Of a stretch of DNA of 64,000 nt, positions 30,701-42,342 are shown piece by piece. A program made the position numbers and the translations under genes. The notes under the pieces were generated by a model. It worked only from the letters and a program-made list of their open reading frames with translations, made no database searches and was not told where the DNA came from. Source of the DNA: Pseudomonas oryzihabitans (GTDB taxonomy: Bacteria; Pseudomonadota; Gammaproteobacteria; Pseudomonadales; Pseudomonadaceae); the NCBI RefSeq assembly GCF_001518815.1, contig NZ_CP013987.1, positions 408,501 to 472,500 on the forward strand, read 5' to 3'. The number at the start of each line of letters is the position of its first letter. Positions within the stretch are counted from its first letter, which is position 1.

Positions 30701-31208
30701 AGTTGAGCCAGCGCCAACTGCCTTCGCCGTCATCGAAGTGCGCGGAAAAGTTCAGCGGCCCCTGCATGTGCTGCAGGCGTTCGAGCATGCTGCGGACATG
30801 GTCGCGATCCTCGACGCGCGCGCAGGCCACTACCGTGGCGAAATCCAGCGGATCGCTGTCCTTGGGCTGGTGCAGCATCACCAGGGTCCGTTCGGAGCAG
30901 AGCAGGCGGCCATCGGGCAGCAACTGCCAGTCGCCGGTATTGGTGAGTCGCTGGATGAAATCCTGGGTACCGCGCTGGGTCTGCAGTTCTTCGATGAACC
31001 CTTCGCGATGCCTGACCTGTCGCTGCATCAGTCCATACAGGACCAGCGACAAAAGGCTGATGAAGCCCAGGCTTTTCAAGGTATGCCAAGGATAGGCACT
31101 GTCCTGATCGCCGACCAGGACATGCAGCAGCCCATCGCTACCGATCACCCAGAGGGCGCTCAGCAACAGATAAATCAGGGCAATGCGCGCAGGAGAAAGA
31201 GGCCGCAT
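27702..31208 (-). CDS. Membrane PAS/GAF sensor with GGDEF and EAL domains
   Basis: 1168 residues. Two N-terminal membrane helices (about 8-28 and 45-64) precede PAS-like domains (about 80-190 and 200-310), a GAF-like domain (about 320-480), two more PAS domains (about 490-610 and 620-735), a GGDEF domain and an EAL domain. The diguanylate cyclase signature reads GGDEY (about 812-816) with no RxxD inhibitory site five residues before it. The EAL half looks complete: EALVRW (about 941), DDFGTGYSSL and EGVET. Likely a c-di-GMP phosphodiesterase, possibly bifunctional. The signal sensed is unknown. Confidence 0.92.
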   Translation of the reverse strand: MRPLSPARIALIYLLLSALWVIGSDGLLHVLVGDQDSAYPWHTLKSLGFISLLSLVLYGLMQRQVRHREGFIEELQTQRGTQDFIQRLTNTGDWQLLPDGRLLCSERTLVMLHQPKDSDPLDFATVVACARVEDRDHVRSMLERLQHMQGPLNFSAHFDDGEGSWRWLNWQSDFDEAGVTRGALVDITSHKLAEQALQDSQRRYRELVQHLPLVIFASDHRGRWQFLNPAWESLTGQPPAQQLNHPLDQAFHPQDGARLRQLVADFAAGQRLHWNGVVRLRQSVESHRWMQMELRAGLDGEIQGTLTDIHHDYQAQQLQQARSDVLDDLLTGLPLAEIQQGIALRLERIYPEMRVALLLDDQGEHLRVAAAPSLPPAFQAALEGVPRGRHDQGCCSAVTGNAPVFTIDIELDPAWQVLLPAALAAGIRGAWALPLQDEQQRAVGALGIYYGEARLPEPETQTLITEFTRLAVLAIRQQRAVQAQRASEARYRSIFEQAYTGIMLNDLDGHWLSINHHFCQMLGYSQPELLQRDIASVTHPEERALGAALRKQLIDTGQDRYTLEKRYLHRSGQPVWANVTTRLIRDDQGLPQYFISTAQDITLRKQQEESLRQAAAMFENSRDGLLLLDERRWILAVNPAFARLLGAQEGTLLGQRLGLPSGGRQDQRFYRELWRTVRREGRWEGELLWPRLDGSTFPAWTTIDTLYPRERRQYTVTVSDTTRLRESEARLSHLAHHDPLTDLPNRLLARTHLEHALALAEPQEYLVAVLILDFDLFRTVNESHGHALGDELLVEFAARLRALLSEDITLARIGGDEYLVIIERLDRPEFAAQIAQAMLGKLEQPFHLGDHDIYLSASIGISLFPDDGSTADDLIRNADTAMHQAKDQGRDTFRFYTQALTEQSRRRLNLESRLRMALKRGDFVLHYQPLMSVSSAQTIGVEALVRWLDPELGLIPPTEFIPLAEETGLIVPLGDWIIESACQQMRSWLEQGLELETLAINISPRQFAKRDLASTISRALARSRLPAENLELEITEGTLMDNVEEALMSLATLKTLGVRIAVDDFGTGYSSLAYLRRFPLDKLKIDQSFMHELRSDSGTHSSQAIAAAIVALGQGLGLDVLAEGVETTEQWDILRKLGCQQCQGFLFSPPLPPEEFAAWYAERQRARA

Positions 31209-31578
31209 CCCGGATCCTCAAGGCCCGATCGTAGGTGTCGGGTTCAGTTCAGCATTGACCGGATAAAGGTGCAGCAGTTCTGGTTTGGCCACCCGGCAAT
31301 TCCTCTTTCTATCGTGCGGCATCGGTCGACGCATCACGCGGGCAACTACCCGGGCTAGACGTCCCACCCAGAGTCGTCTGACCTCGTGCAATTTACCAGA
31401 CGAATTTTCACCTTTCTTGCATTTTGCCTGCTGGCCAGCAAGGTGAAATCTATATAAGTAATTGATTTTTAATGACTTTTTATGGGTTTGGAATTCATCG
31501 CGACCGTTGCGCTCTACATCTAGGTCGCTGCTGCCAGGACCTGGACGCAGTACCACCAAGGAAAACAGGAGTCATCTC
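31209..31578. other. Intergenic region before the BON-domain gene, with an AT-rich patch
   Basis: 370 nt between a minus-strand and a plus-strand gene. Bases about 31440-31490 are markedly AT-rich (TATATAAGTAATTG and T-runs) compared with the GC-rich surroundings. CTACATCTA at 31514-31522 resembles an RpoS-type -10, 57 nt before the BON start codon. No believable ORF. Likely a promoter region with an UP-like element. Confidence 0.4.
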
Positions 31579-31938
31579 ATGAAAAAGACTTTCGGTACCT
31601 TTGCTCTCGCTGCCGTCACCGCTTCCGTACTGAGCCTGCCGCTGGCCGGCGGTGCCTTCGCTGCCACCAGCCAGAACATGACCCTGGCCGCCAATAACAC
31701 CATGGACAAGACCGAAGAAGCCGCATCCGATACCTGGATCACCAGCAAGGTGAAGGCGTCTTTCCTGGCTGACGAACACATCAAGGGCACCTCGATCAAG
31801 GTCGAGACCAACAAGGGCGTCGTCTCCCTGTCCGGCACCGTGGCTACCGAAGCCCAGCGCGACCTGGCGATCAAAGAAGCCAAGGCCATCAAGGGCGTCA
31901 AGGCCGTCTCGGCTGACGCGCTGAAAGCAGCCCAGTAA
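31579..31938 (+). CDS. Periplasmic BON-domain protein (OsmY-like)
   Basis: 119 residues. Signal peptide of about 29 residues (Lys-Lys-Thr start, hydrophobic core, AFA cleavage), then one BON domain (about 52-115) with the pattern DTWITSKVKASFLAD..IKVETNKGVVSLSGTV. BON proteins bind membrane phospholipid and are typical osmotic or stationary-phase stress proteins. ATG at 31579 follows CAGGAG. The next gene, 77 nt downstream, encodes a DUF2383 protein, another stress-type product. Confidence 0.88.
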   Translation: MKKTFGTFALAAVTASVLSLPLAGGAFAATSQNMTLAANNTMDKTEEAASDTWITSKVKASFLADEHIKGTSIKVETNKGVVSLSGTVATEAQRDLAIKEAKAIKGVKAVSADALKAAQ

Positions 31939-32015
31939 GACCGCCTGGTAACCCCGGCACGATGGCAGCGACACCCGCTGCCATCGCCCCTTGCCCTTCA
32001 CCCCGGAGAACTGCC

Positions 32016-32468
32016 ATGACCAATACGACCGAAACCCTCAACGATCTGATCGAGATCGCCCGTGACGGCAAGAATTTCTATGAGCATGCCCTCACCGAAG
32101 TGAAGAACCCCGAATTGAAGGCGCTCTTTACCGAGATCGCCCAAAGCAAGGCCGAAATCATCAGCGCGCTGAGCAGCCAGGTATCGGCTGCCGGTGAAAA
32201 GCCCGCCGAGCAAGGCACCTTTGCCGGCAGCTTCCGCAAGTACTACACCGACGTCAAAACCTCCTTTGCCAGCAAGGAAAAGGAAGAGGTCACCTACGTC
32301 AGTGAACTGGAAGAACAGGAAGACCGCCTGTTGCACGCGCTGGAACGTGCCGTGAACGAACATGCCACGCCGGATGCCCAGGCCAGCCTGCGCAGCCAGC
32401 TCGAAAAGGCCCGTGCGACTCATGATCGCATGCGTGACCTGAAGCACCGGATGCAAGCAGCCCACTAA
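32016..32468 (+). CDS. PA2169 family four-helix-bundle protein (DUF2383)
   Basis: 150 residues, nearly all helical. Ferritin-like four-helix-bundle of the DUF2383/PA2169 family; function unknown. N-terminal ETLNDLIEIARDGKNFYEHAL and a later EEVTYVSELEEQEDRLLHAL carry Glu/His residues that could form a diiron-like site, but this is not proven for the family. The start MTNTTETLNDL follows CGGAGAA. Pairs with the BON gene upstream and ends in a bidirectional terminator shared with acs. Confidence 0.85.
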   Translation: MTNTTETLNDLIEIARDGKNFYEHALTEVKNPELKALFTEIAQSKAEIISALSSQVSAAGEKPAEQGTFAGSFRKYYTDVKTSFASKEKEEVTYVSELEEQEDRLLHALERAVNEHATPDAQASLRSQLEKARATHDRMRDLKHRMQAAH

Positions 32469-32483
32469 GGCCGCTGGTAGAAA

Positions 32484-32507
32484 AAAGCCCCGCCTAGGCG
32501 GGGCTTT
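32484..32507. terminator. Bidirectional terminator, DUF2383 gene / acs
   Basis: AAAGCCCCGCC (32484-32494), TA, GGCGGGGCTTT (32497-32507): an 11-bp stem with A6 on the left and T3 plus further T residues on the right. Lies in the 54-nt gap between convergent genes. Confidence 0.88.
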
Positions 32508-32522
32508 CCTTTGGGCTGCTGC

Positions 32523-34466
<1,944 letters not shown>

Positions 34467-34472
34467 GGCCGG

Positions 34473-34494
34473 CTCCTTCTTGGTGTTGTTGTGC
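34473..34494 (-). promoter_or_regulatory. Candidate Hfq/Crc CA motif at the acs ribosome binding site
   Basis: On the minus strand the leader reads ACAACAACACCAAGAAGGAG, ending 6 nt before the acs ATG. AACAACAC matches AANAANAA at seven of eight positions, and AAGAAGGA continues the pattern into the Shine-Dalgarno. Acetate use is a plausible catabolite-repressed trait. Not proven. Confidence 0.35.
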
Positions 34495-34546
34495 TCCTAG
34501 TTTAGGCCCGGATGGCGCGATGGGGTTCAGAGGGACGACAAAACGA

Positions 34547-34571
34547 AAAAGCGCCGCAGAGCGGCGCTTTT
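34547..34571 (-). terminator. Intrinsic terminator after pgi
   Basis: Minus strand: AAAAGCGCCGC, loop TCT, GCGGCGCTTTT with further T. Lies in the 122-nt gap between the pgi stop and the acs start. Confidence 0.85.
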
Positions 34572-34588
34572 CGAGAGAGCAGAGGCGA

Positions 34589-36253
34589 TCAGCCGCGGTG
34601 ACGACCGCGGAAGTAATCAATCAGGCCCTGAGTGGAGCCATCGTCGGCCTTGCCTTCGCTACGGCCGATGATGTGCTGGTAGACATCCTTGCCCAGCTCC
34701 TTGCCCAGTTCGACGCCCCACTGGTCGAAGCAGTTGATGCCCCAGATGACGCTCTGCACGAACACCTTGTGCTCGTACAGCGCCACCAGCGCGCCCAGGC
34801 GCCGCGGCGAGATGCGCTCCAGCACCAGGGTGTTGCTCGGACGGTTGCCCGGAATCACCTTGTGCGGCGCCAGCTTGGCGATCTCGGCTTCGCCCATGCC
34901 CTTCTCGCGCAGTTCCTTCTCGGCTTCCTCGCGGGTCTTGCCCAGCATCAGCGCCTGGCTCTGCGACAGGCAGTTGGCATAGAGCCATTGCTGGTGATCG
35001 GCCACCGGGTTGTGGCTCACCACCGGCACGATGAAATCACCGGGGATCAGTTGGGTGCCCTGGTGGAGCAGCTGGTGGTAGGCGTGCTGACCGTTGCAGC
35101 CGACGCCGCCCCAGATCACCGGACCGGTTTCCATGCTCACCGGCGAGCCGTCCTGACGCACGCTCTTGCCGTTGGACTCCATGTCCAGCTGCTGCAGGTG
35201 CTTCACGAAGTTACGCAGGTGGTGGTCGTAGGGCAGGATCGCGTGGCTGGTCGCGCCCCAGAAGTTGCCGTACCAGACCCCGAGCAGGCCCAGCAGCACC
35301 GGCATGTTCTCTTCGAAGGGCGCGCTGGTGAAATGCTGGTCCATGGCATAGGCGCCGGCCAGCAGGTCCTTGAAGTTGGACATGCCGATGGCCAGGGCGA
35401 TGGGCAGGCCGATGGCCGACCACAGCGAGTAGCGCCCGCCGACCCAGTCCCACATGGGAAAGATGTTCTCTTCGGCGATGCCGAATTCCACCGCCATCTT
35501 GACGTTGCTGGAGACCGCGATGAAGTGCTTGTGCAGCTCCGGCTCCGGGCAGCCCTGGGCCAGGCACCAGGCGCGCGCGGCCTGGGCGTTCTTCAGCGTC
35601 TCCAGGGTACCGAAGGACTTGGAGGAGACGATGAACAGGGTGGTGTCGGCGGCGAGCTTGGAGGTTACCTCGCGGAATTCGCTGCCGTCGATGTTGGCCA
35701 GGTAGTGGCAACGTACGCCGCGCTGGGTGAAGGGCACCAGCGCCTCGGACACCAGCTGCGGGCCGAGGAAGGAACCACCGATGCCGATATTGACCACGTC
35801 GGTGATCGGCTTCTCGGTGTAGCCGCGCCAGAGGCCGTTGTGGATGCGGGTGACCAGCGCGGTCATCTGGTTCAGGACTCGATGCACCTCGGGCATGATG
35901 TCCTGACCGTCGATCTCGACGCTGTCGCCTACCGGACGACGCAGTGCGGTGTGCAGCGCGGGGCGGTGTTCGGACGAGTTGACGTAGGCACCGTCGAATA
36001 GGGTACGGATGGCGCCTTCCAAGCCCGCTTCGCGGGCCAGGTTCACCAGCAGCTCACGGGTCTGCTCGGTGATGAGATTCTTGGAATAGTCGAGGAACAG
36101 ACCACTGGTGTTCAGGGAGAACTGCGTGAACCGCTGCGGGTCGGCGGCGAAGGCGTCGCGCATGCGAAAGTTCTGCATGGCCTTGCGGTGCTCTTGCAGC
36201 GCTTTCCAGGAGGCGAGCTGGGTCACGTCGAGAGGATGTTGATAGTACTCCAT
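34589..36253 (-). CDS. pgi: Glucose-6-phosphate isomerase
   Basis: 554 residues. Interconverts glucose-6-phosphate and fructose-6-phosphate; in Pseudomonas it serves gluconeogenesis and exopolysaccharide precursor supply. Conserved [38 protein letters not shown] and [11 protein letters not shown] motifs. The start [16 protein letters not shown] at 36253 is preceded by AAGGAAA; an ATG 15 codons upstream is less likely. Here pgi directly follows panC, whereas in P. aeruginosa panD lies between them. Confidence 0.95.
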   Translation of the reverse strand: MEYYQHPLDVTQLASWKALQEHRKAMQNFRMRDAFAADPQRFTQFSLNTSGLFLDYSKNLITEQTRELLVNLAREAGLEGAIRTLFDGAYVNSSEHRPALHTALRRPVGDSVEIDGQDIMPEVHRVLNQMTALVTRIHNGLWRGYTEKPITDVVNIGIGGSFLGPQLVSEALVPFTQRGVRCHYLANIDGSEFREVTSKLAADTTLFIVSSKSFGTLETLKNAQAARAWCLAQGCPEPELHKHFIAVSSNVKMAVEFGIAEENIFPMWDWVGGRYSLWSAIGLPIALAIGMSNFKDLLAGAYAMDQHFTSAPFEENMPVLLGLLGVWYGNFWGATSHAILPYDHHLRNFVKHLQQLDMESNGKSVRQDGSPVSMETGPVIWGGVGCNGQHAYHQLLHQGTQLIPGDFIVPVVSHNPVADHQQWLYANCLSQSQALMLGKTREEAEKELREKGMGEAEIAKLAPHKVIPGNRPSNTLVLERISPRRLGALVALYEHKVFVQSVIWGINCFDQWGVELGKELGKDVYQHIIGRSEGKADDGSTQGLIDYFRGRHRG

Positions 36254-36370
36254 GGGTAGGCTTTTCCTTGGTGGCTCTTGTTTGCTGTTGTGCCCCACAA
36301 GCCGGTGGCTTGCAAGGGAAAGTCGGCTGCCGCGCGACGCCTGACGTGGCGCCGCGCTTCGAGCATGAAA

Positions 36371-36392
36371 AAGCCCGGTATGTTCCGGGCTT
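36371..36392 (-). terminator. Intrinsic terminator after panC
   Basis: Minus strand AAGCCCGG, loop AACATA, CCGGGCTT followed by TTT. Located 43 nt after the panC stop in the panC-pgi gap. Confidence 0.85.
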
Positions 36393-36434
36393 CCAGGGTC
36401 TGAGCAGGTTTGGGTGAGCTAACCTTCGGTTGCA

Positions 36435-37292
36435 TCACACTCGGGGCCTGCGGCGAAAGCTCAGGTTGTCGATCAGGCGGGTCTGGCCAAGGTAGGCCGC
36501 CACCAGCAGGACCAGCTCGCGGGCGTCTGGTCCGACCGGTTGCAGACTCGACTGCTCGCGCAACTCCAGGTAGTCGACTTTAAGCCCCTGAGCTTGCAGT
36601 TCGGCGACACCCGCGGCCAGGACCGGCTCTATCACGGCGCCAGCGGCGAGCTGATCGGCCAGGCGCCTGAGCAGGCTGTACAGGCAGGGCGCACTGGCGC
36701 GCTGACCGTCATCGAGATAGCCGTTGCGCGATGACAGGGCCAGGCCATCGGTGGCCCGTACCGTGGGTTGGGCGACGATCTCGATGGGCATGTCCAGGTC
36801 CTGGACCAGCTTGCGGATCACCGCCAGCTGCTGATAGTCCTTTTCGCCAAAGACCGCCACGTCCGGTTGCGCCATCTGGAAGAGCTTGGTGACCACGGTG
36901 GCCACGCCTTCGAAATGGCCAGGACGGCGGGCGCCGCAGAGGCCTTCGGACACGCCCGGCACCCTCACCCGGGTCAGGCCATCCATGCCATTGGGATACA
37001 TCTCGCCAACCGCTGGCGCGAACAGCAGGTCGCAATGGGCCTCGTTCAGCTGACGGCTGTCTTCCGCGAGGGTGCGCGGATAGGTGTCCAGATCCTCGCT
37101 GGCTCCGAACTGCAGTGGATTGACGAAGATGCTCGCCACCACGAAGTCGGCGTGACGCCGGGCGGTCTCCACCAGCGCGATATGGCCGGCGTGCAGATTG
37201 CCCATGGTGGGCACCAGGCCGATGCGCAGGCCCTGGCGGCGCGCGGCGGCGACGGCGGCGCGCAGTTCGCGGACGCTATGGACCGTCTTCAT
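36435..37292 (-). CDS. panC: Pantothenate synthetase
   Basis: 285 residues. ATP-dependent condensation of pantoate and beta-alanine. The nucleotidyltransferase HxGH motif appears as HAGH (34-37) within [10 protein letters not shown], and [16 protein letters not shown] and the KMSKS-like SSRNGYL are present. The ATG at 37292 overlaps the panB stop by four bases, giving a panB-panC operon. No panD follows; a 182-nt gap with a terminator leads to pgi. Confidence 0.96.
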   Translation of the reverse strand: MKTVHSVRELRAAVAAARRQGLRIGLVPTMGNLHAGHIALVETARRHADFVVASIFVNPLQFGASEDLDTYPRTLAEDSRQLNEAHCDLLFAPAVGEMYPNGMDGLTRVRVPGVSEGLCGARRPGHFEGVATVVTKLFQMAQPDVAVFGEKDYQQLAVIRKLVQDLDMPIEIVAQPTVRATDGLALSSRNGYLDDGQRASAPCLYSLLRRLADQLAAGAVIEPVLAAGVAELQAQGLKVDYLELREQSSLQPVGPDARELVLLVAAYLGQTRLIDNLSFRRRPRV

Positions 37293-38089
37293 GCGGAGAA
37301 TCCGTGTTCGGGAGCGGGAAAGCTGCCGTCCTTGACGGCGGCGACGTAGGCCGCCAGGGCAGCCTGGATGCTGTCCTGACCGGCCATGAAGTTGCGGACG
37401 AATTTCGGCGTGCGCCCGCGCAGGGCCAGGCCGAGCATGTCGTGCAGCACCAGCACCTGGCCATCGGTAGCGGCACCGGCGCCGATGCCGATCACCGGCA
37501 CCCGGGCAGCCCGGGTGATTTCCTCGGCCAGCGCCGAGGGCACGCATTCCAGCAGCAACATGGCCGCGCCGGCTTCTTCCAGCTCCCGCGCGGCCTCGCG
37601 CAGCTGCTGCGCGCGGAGCGGATCGCGGCCCTGCACCTTGAAGCCACCGAAGACATTCACCGACTGGGGCGTCAGGCCCAGGTGGGCGCAGACCGGTACG
37701 CCATTGGCGGCCAGACGGCGAATCGGCTCGGCCAGCCAGGCGTCACCCTCGAGCTTGACCATTTGCGCGCCTGCCTGCATCAGGCGGCCGGCGCTGGTCA
37801 GGGTCTGTTCCAGGGTGGCATAGGTCATGAACGACAGGTCGGCGACGATGAAGGCGTCGGCATGGCCACGCTTGACGCAGGCGGTGTGGTAGACCATGTC
37901 GTCGAGGGTCACCGGCAGGGTGCTGTCGTGACCCTGCAGCACCATGCCGAGAGAATCGCCGATGAGCAGCATCTCGACGCCGGCTTGGCTCGCGGCCTGG
38001 GCGAAGGTGGCATCGTAGGCGGTCAGCATGGCGATCTTTTCGCCACGCTGCTTGAGCCCCTGAAGGGTCGTGAGGCTGATATCAGGCAT
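37289..38089 (-). CDS. panB: 3-methyl-2-oxobutanoate hydroxymethyltransferase
   Basis: 266 residues. Makes ketopantoate from alpha-ketoisovalerate using methylene-THF; the substrate comes from the ilv pathway. Conserved [24 protein letters not shown] and [16 protein letters not shown] motifs. The start [13 protein letters not shown] at 38089 is used; an ORF extension upstream is unconserved. Coupled to panC by a 4-nt overlap. Confidence 0.96.
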   Translation of the reverse strand: MPDISLTTLQGLKQRGEKIAMLTAYDATFAQAASQAGVEMLLIGDSLGMVLQGHDSTLPVTLDDMVYHTACVKRGHADAFIVADLSFMTYATLEQTLTSAGRLMQAGAQMVKLEGDAWLAEPIRRLAANGVPVCAHLGLTPQSVNVFGGFKVQGRDPLRAQQLREAARELEEAGAAMLLLECVPSALAEEITRAARVPVIGIGAGAATDGQVLVLHDMLGLALRGRTPKFVRNFMAGQDSIQAALAAYVAAVKDGSFPAPEHGFSA

Positions 38090-38216
38090 GCAAGGGTCCT
38101 CGTGGAACGGCGCTATGGTTATTGTCTGGCGCCGCGGGCGCGGGTCGGCCGCGCGAAAACGGCTGCTATAGTCCCGGCGCATCCGGCACAAGTCAATGCT
38201 CGGTGTTACTGGTGTG

Positions 38217-38720
38217 TTACCGGGTAGGTAACGACGCTACCAGTCGCTCCAGACCTTCGAAAGGACAGGCGGACAGCAGGTCTGGCAGGCGGCGGCCGTC
38301 GGGCAGTTGCAGCTCGGGCGCAAGGTCTGCCAGCGGATAGAGCACGAAGGCGCGGGCCTGCAGATGGTAATGGGGGACCTGCAGACGTGGCTCGTCGATC
38401 AGCCGTTCGCCAAACAGCAGGATGTCGATGTCCAGGGTCCGCGGACCCCAGCGTTCATCCTTGCGCACGCGGCCTTGCTGCTGCTCGATGGCCTGGGTGG
38501 CGTCGAGCAGCGCCAGGGGCGCGAGGCAGGTATCCAGGGCCGCGACGGCATTGACATAGCGTGGCTGGTCGGGCGGTCCCAGGGGGTCGCTGGCATAGAA
38601 GGCGGAGACCGCGACCAGCTGGCTAGCGGGCAGCTGGGCCAGGGCATCCAGGGCCGCGTCCAGCTGCCGCCGGGGCTCGGCCAGGTTGCTGCCCAGGCCG
38701 AGATAGACCCGTTCCATCAT
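38217..38720 (-). CDS. folK: 6-hydroxymethyl-dihydropterin pyrophosphokinase
   Basis: 167 residues. Transfers pyrophosphate from ATP to hydroxymethyl-dihydropterin in folate synthesis. N-terminal [12 protein letters not shown] and the signature [14 protein letters not shown], with catalytic/metal aspartates, are present. Two adjacent ATGs (38720 and 38717); the first overlaps the pcnB TGA (ATGA) and is chosen. pcnB-folK then panB-panC is the standard Pseudomonas order. Confidence 0.95.
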   Translation of the reverse strand: MMERVYLGLGSNLAEPRRQLDAALDALAQLPASQLVAVSAFYASDPLGPPDQPRYVNAVAALDTCLAPLALLDATQAIEQQQGRVRKDERWGPRTLDIDILLFGERLIDEPRLQVPHYHLQARAFVLYPLADLAPELQLPDGRRLPDLLSACPFEGLERLVASLPTR

Positions 38721-40108
38721 TCGTCGCCGGCCGTGGGGGCGTCCGAGGTGCGCCGCTTGCGATTGCTGCCGCCACGACGACGGCGCTTGGCGGGCGCGCC
38801 GTCTTCCCGGCTTAGGTTCTTGATCATCTCGCGCCGCTGGCTGTCGCCGACTTCCTGATAGCGCGTCCACCATTCACCGAGTCCGCCGGTTTCCTCACCT
38901 GCGCTCTCGCGCAGCAGCAAGAAGTCATAACCGGCGCGGAAGCGCGGATTCTCCAGCAGCTGATCGGCGCGCTTGCCCTGACGGCGGGGCAGGCGTTCCT
39001 GCATGTCCCAGATCTCGCGCATGGGCATGGTGAAGCGCTTGGGCACAGCGGTGCGCTGGCACTGCTGCAGGGTCAGGTCGTGAGCGGCTTCCTGCATCGC
39101 TGGAATCGGCGGCAGACCACGCTCCTGATGATGACGGACGCGCTCGGGCAGCGCCGGCCAGAGCAGGGCCGCGAACAGGAAGGCCGGAGTGACCGGCTTG
39201 CCTTCGCGGATGCGGGTGTCGGTGTTGGCCAGCGCCTGCCGGATCAGCGTACCGGCGTACTCCGGATCGCGCTCCAGGGCTTCGCCGCTGGCAGGGAACA
39301 GTGGAGCGAACAGGCCGTACTGGCAGAGCAACTCGAAGGTGCGCTCCGCCTTGCCGCCAAGCAGCAGCTTGATGATCTCGTCGTACAGCCGCGGCGCCGG
39401 AATGTCGCGCAGCAACGGCGCCAGGCGGCTGATGGGTTCGGCGGTAGCCGTCTCGATCTGGAAATCCAGCTTGGCGGCGAAGCGTACGGCCCTGAGCATT
39501 CGCACCGGATCTTCCAGGTAGCGCTGCTCGGGATCGCCGATCAGGCGGATCTGGCGCAGGCGGATGTCCTGGGCGCCGTTAGCGTAGTCGAGGATGCGCT
39601 CGCCACTGGCATCGTAGTAGAGCGCGTTGATGGTGAAATCGCGCCGCTCGGCATCCTGTTCCTGGTTGCCGTAGATGTTGTCGCGCAGGATCCGGCCGCT
39701 TTCATGGCGTGAGCCCTGGGCCTCGTCCTCGGCGTCGCCGGTGGGATGATTGGCGCGGAAGGTCGCGACCTCGATGATTTCTCGACCGAAATGCACGTGA
39801 ACCAGCTTGAAGCGGCGACCGATTACCCGGGCGTTACGGAATTCAGCGCGCACCTGCTCGGGCGTGGCGCTGGTGGCGACATCGAAATCTTTGGGCTCGA
39901 AGCCAAGCAGCAGGTCGCGGACGCAGCCGCCGACCAGGTAGGCCTGATAACCCGCTTTTTCCAGTCGATCAACGACGCTCAGGGCGTGACGACTGATTCG
40001 CTCTCGTTCCAGAGCATGCTGACTGCGGGGCAATTCGATGGGCAAGGCAGGCGCGGACGGAGTACGTCGCAGGGGCGAGCGCAAGGTCTGGATGAGCTTC
40101 TTCAGCAT
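38717..40108 (-). CDS. pcnB: Poly(A) polymerase I
   Basis: 463 residues. Adds 3' poly(A) tails to RNA, promoting decay by exonucleases. The nucleotidyltransferase head has LVGGCVRDLLLG (58-69) and catalytic DFD (74-76), RRDFTINALYYD, and the tail ends in a very basic RRRRGGSNRKRR segment for RNA binding. ATG at 40108. Lies just downstream of crcZ, where pcnB is always found in Pseudomonas. Confidence 0.95.
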   Translation of the reverse strand: MLKKLIQTLRSPLRRTPSAPALPIELPRSQHALERERISRHALSVVDRLEKAGYQAYLVGGCVRDLLLGFEPKDFDVATSATPEQVRAEFRNARVIGRRFKLVHVHFGREIIEVATFRANHPTGDAEDEAQGSRHESGRILRDNIYGNQEQDAERRDFTINALYYDASGERILDYANGAQDIRLRQIRLIGDPEQRYLEDPVRMLRAVRFAAKLDFQIETATAEPISRLAPLLRDIPAPRLYDEIIKLLLGGKAERTFELLCQYGLFAPLFPASGEALERDPEYAGTLIRQALANTDTRIREGKPVTPAFLFAALLWPALPERVRHHQERGLPPIPAMQEAAHDLTLQQCQRTAVPKRFTMPMREIWDMQERLPRRQGKRADQLLENPRFRAGYDFLLLRESAGEETGGLGEWWTRYQEVGDSQRREMIKNLSREDGAPAKRRRRGGSNRKRRTSDAPTAGDE

Positions 40109-40221
40109 GCGAGTTTCTGTTTGGAGAGACGGCTATACGCAATCTGGGCACGAATTGATGCCATTGCGCAATAGATAAGGAGGGGATCTTGAACGAGGGA
40201 GGGGAGGCTGTCAAAGGCACT

Positions 40222-40594
40222 GGGGGAGCCGAAGCTCCCCCCCAAAGTGGTACGTGCTTTGTTTTTATTGTTTATCCAGACCTTTTGTTTTTCTTGTGTG
40301 GTCTGTCCCGTGCGGATACCGGCCGCCGGAAAGGCTCTGAAGTCTAGAGCCAAGAGCAAACGGATTACTTTGGAAGCTGAGGTCGTCAGGATCATTCCTG
40401 CAGTGCCTGGTACGGGTGCTGCCTTGGGGCAGTTTTGTTGTTCTCTGTCCTGACATCGCGCGGAGCATCCCGCAAGACGACTCTTCTCCAAAATGATCAG
40501 TTAGCTACGCCTCCGCCTGCTTGTTCTTGTTGTGCTGGAGTCGCTACGTCTTGTTTTTGTTATGGAGTGAGATACGTTTTTATTGTTGTTGTGC
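40222..40594 (-). ncRNA. crcZ: CrcZ, Hfq/Crc-sequestering small RNA
   Basis: No protein on the minus strand between cbrB and pcnB, exactly where crcZ lies in Pseudomonas. Minus-strand reading shows six A-rich CA motifs: near 40577-40592, 40550-40562, 40520-40532, 40432-40444, 40284-40298 and 40257-40273 (e.g. AACAACAATAAAAAC, AACAAGAACAAG). The 5' end is estimated about 12 nt past a sigma-54 promoter, the 3' end at a GGGGGAGC-TTCG-GCTCCCCC hairpin (40222-40241). About 370 nt. The RNA titrates Hfq with Crc and relieves carbon catabolite repression. Ends are predicted, not mapped. Confidence 0.88.
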
Positions 40595-40604
40595 CAGAAC
40601 ATAA

Positions 40605-40620
40605 AGCAGATGCCGTGCCA
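40605..40620 (-). promoter_or_regulatory. Sigma-54 promoter of crcZ
   Basis: Minus strand TGGCACGGCATCTGCT fits TGGCACG-N4-TTGCW with one change (CTGCT for TTGCT). It places the transcription start near 40594, immediately before the first CA motif. CbrB-dependent sigma-54 transcription of crcZ is established in P. aeruginosa. Confidence 0.82.
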
Positions 40621-40717
40621 GTTTTCAAAAATCCTTTAATTTCAGTGACTTGGAAAAAATGTAGCCCTTTTGCCTAATGGCTACAGACGTATTTTCGTTA
40701 CCGCTGAACCCGCTTCT

Positions 40718-40733
40718 TGTTACGGCGGTAACA
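40718..40733. promoter_or_regulatory. Candidate CbrB binding site upstream of crcZ
   Basis: TGTTACGGCGGTAACA has perfect 6-bp inverted arms TGTTAC and GTAACA, about 125 nt upstream of the predicted crcZ start, the usual distance for an enhancer. More TGTTAC-like half-sites lie at 40767-40772 and 40696-40701 (CGTTAC). TGTTAC/GTAACA pairs are the reported CbrB recognition elements, though there with wider spacing. Confidence 0.65.
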
Positions 40734-40811
40734 CATTGCAAAGGATGTGCAGGGGAGAGGAGGGGGTGTTACCGCGGGGCGCCGCGAAGAATCACGCGCC
40801 CCTGGCCAGCC

Positions 40812-42227
<1,416 letters not shown>

Positions 42228-42342
42228 CAAGTGCGCTCTCTTACGGGAAGGCAAGACAACCCACGCCAGGCAGCGTGTCTTTTCGCGGTCGTCTGGACTT
42301 CCGAATGCTTTAGCAGATCCATCCAGCAGGCGGATGGGTCCG

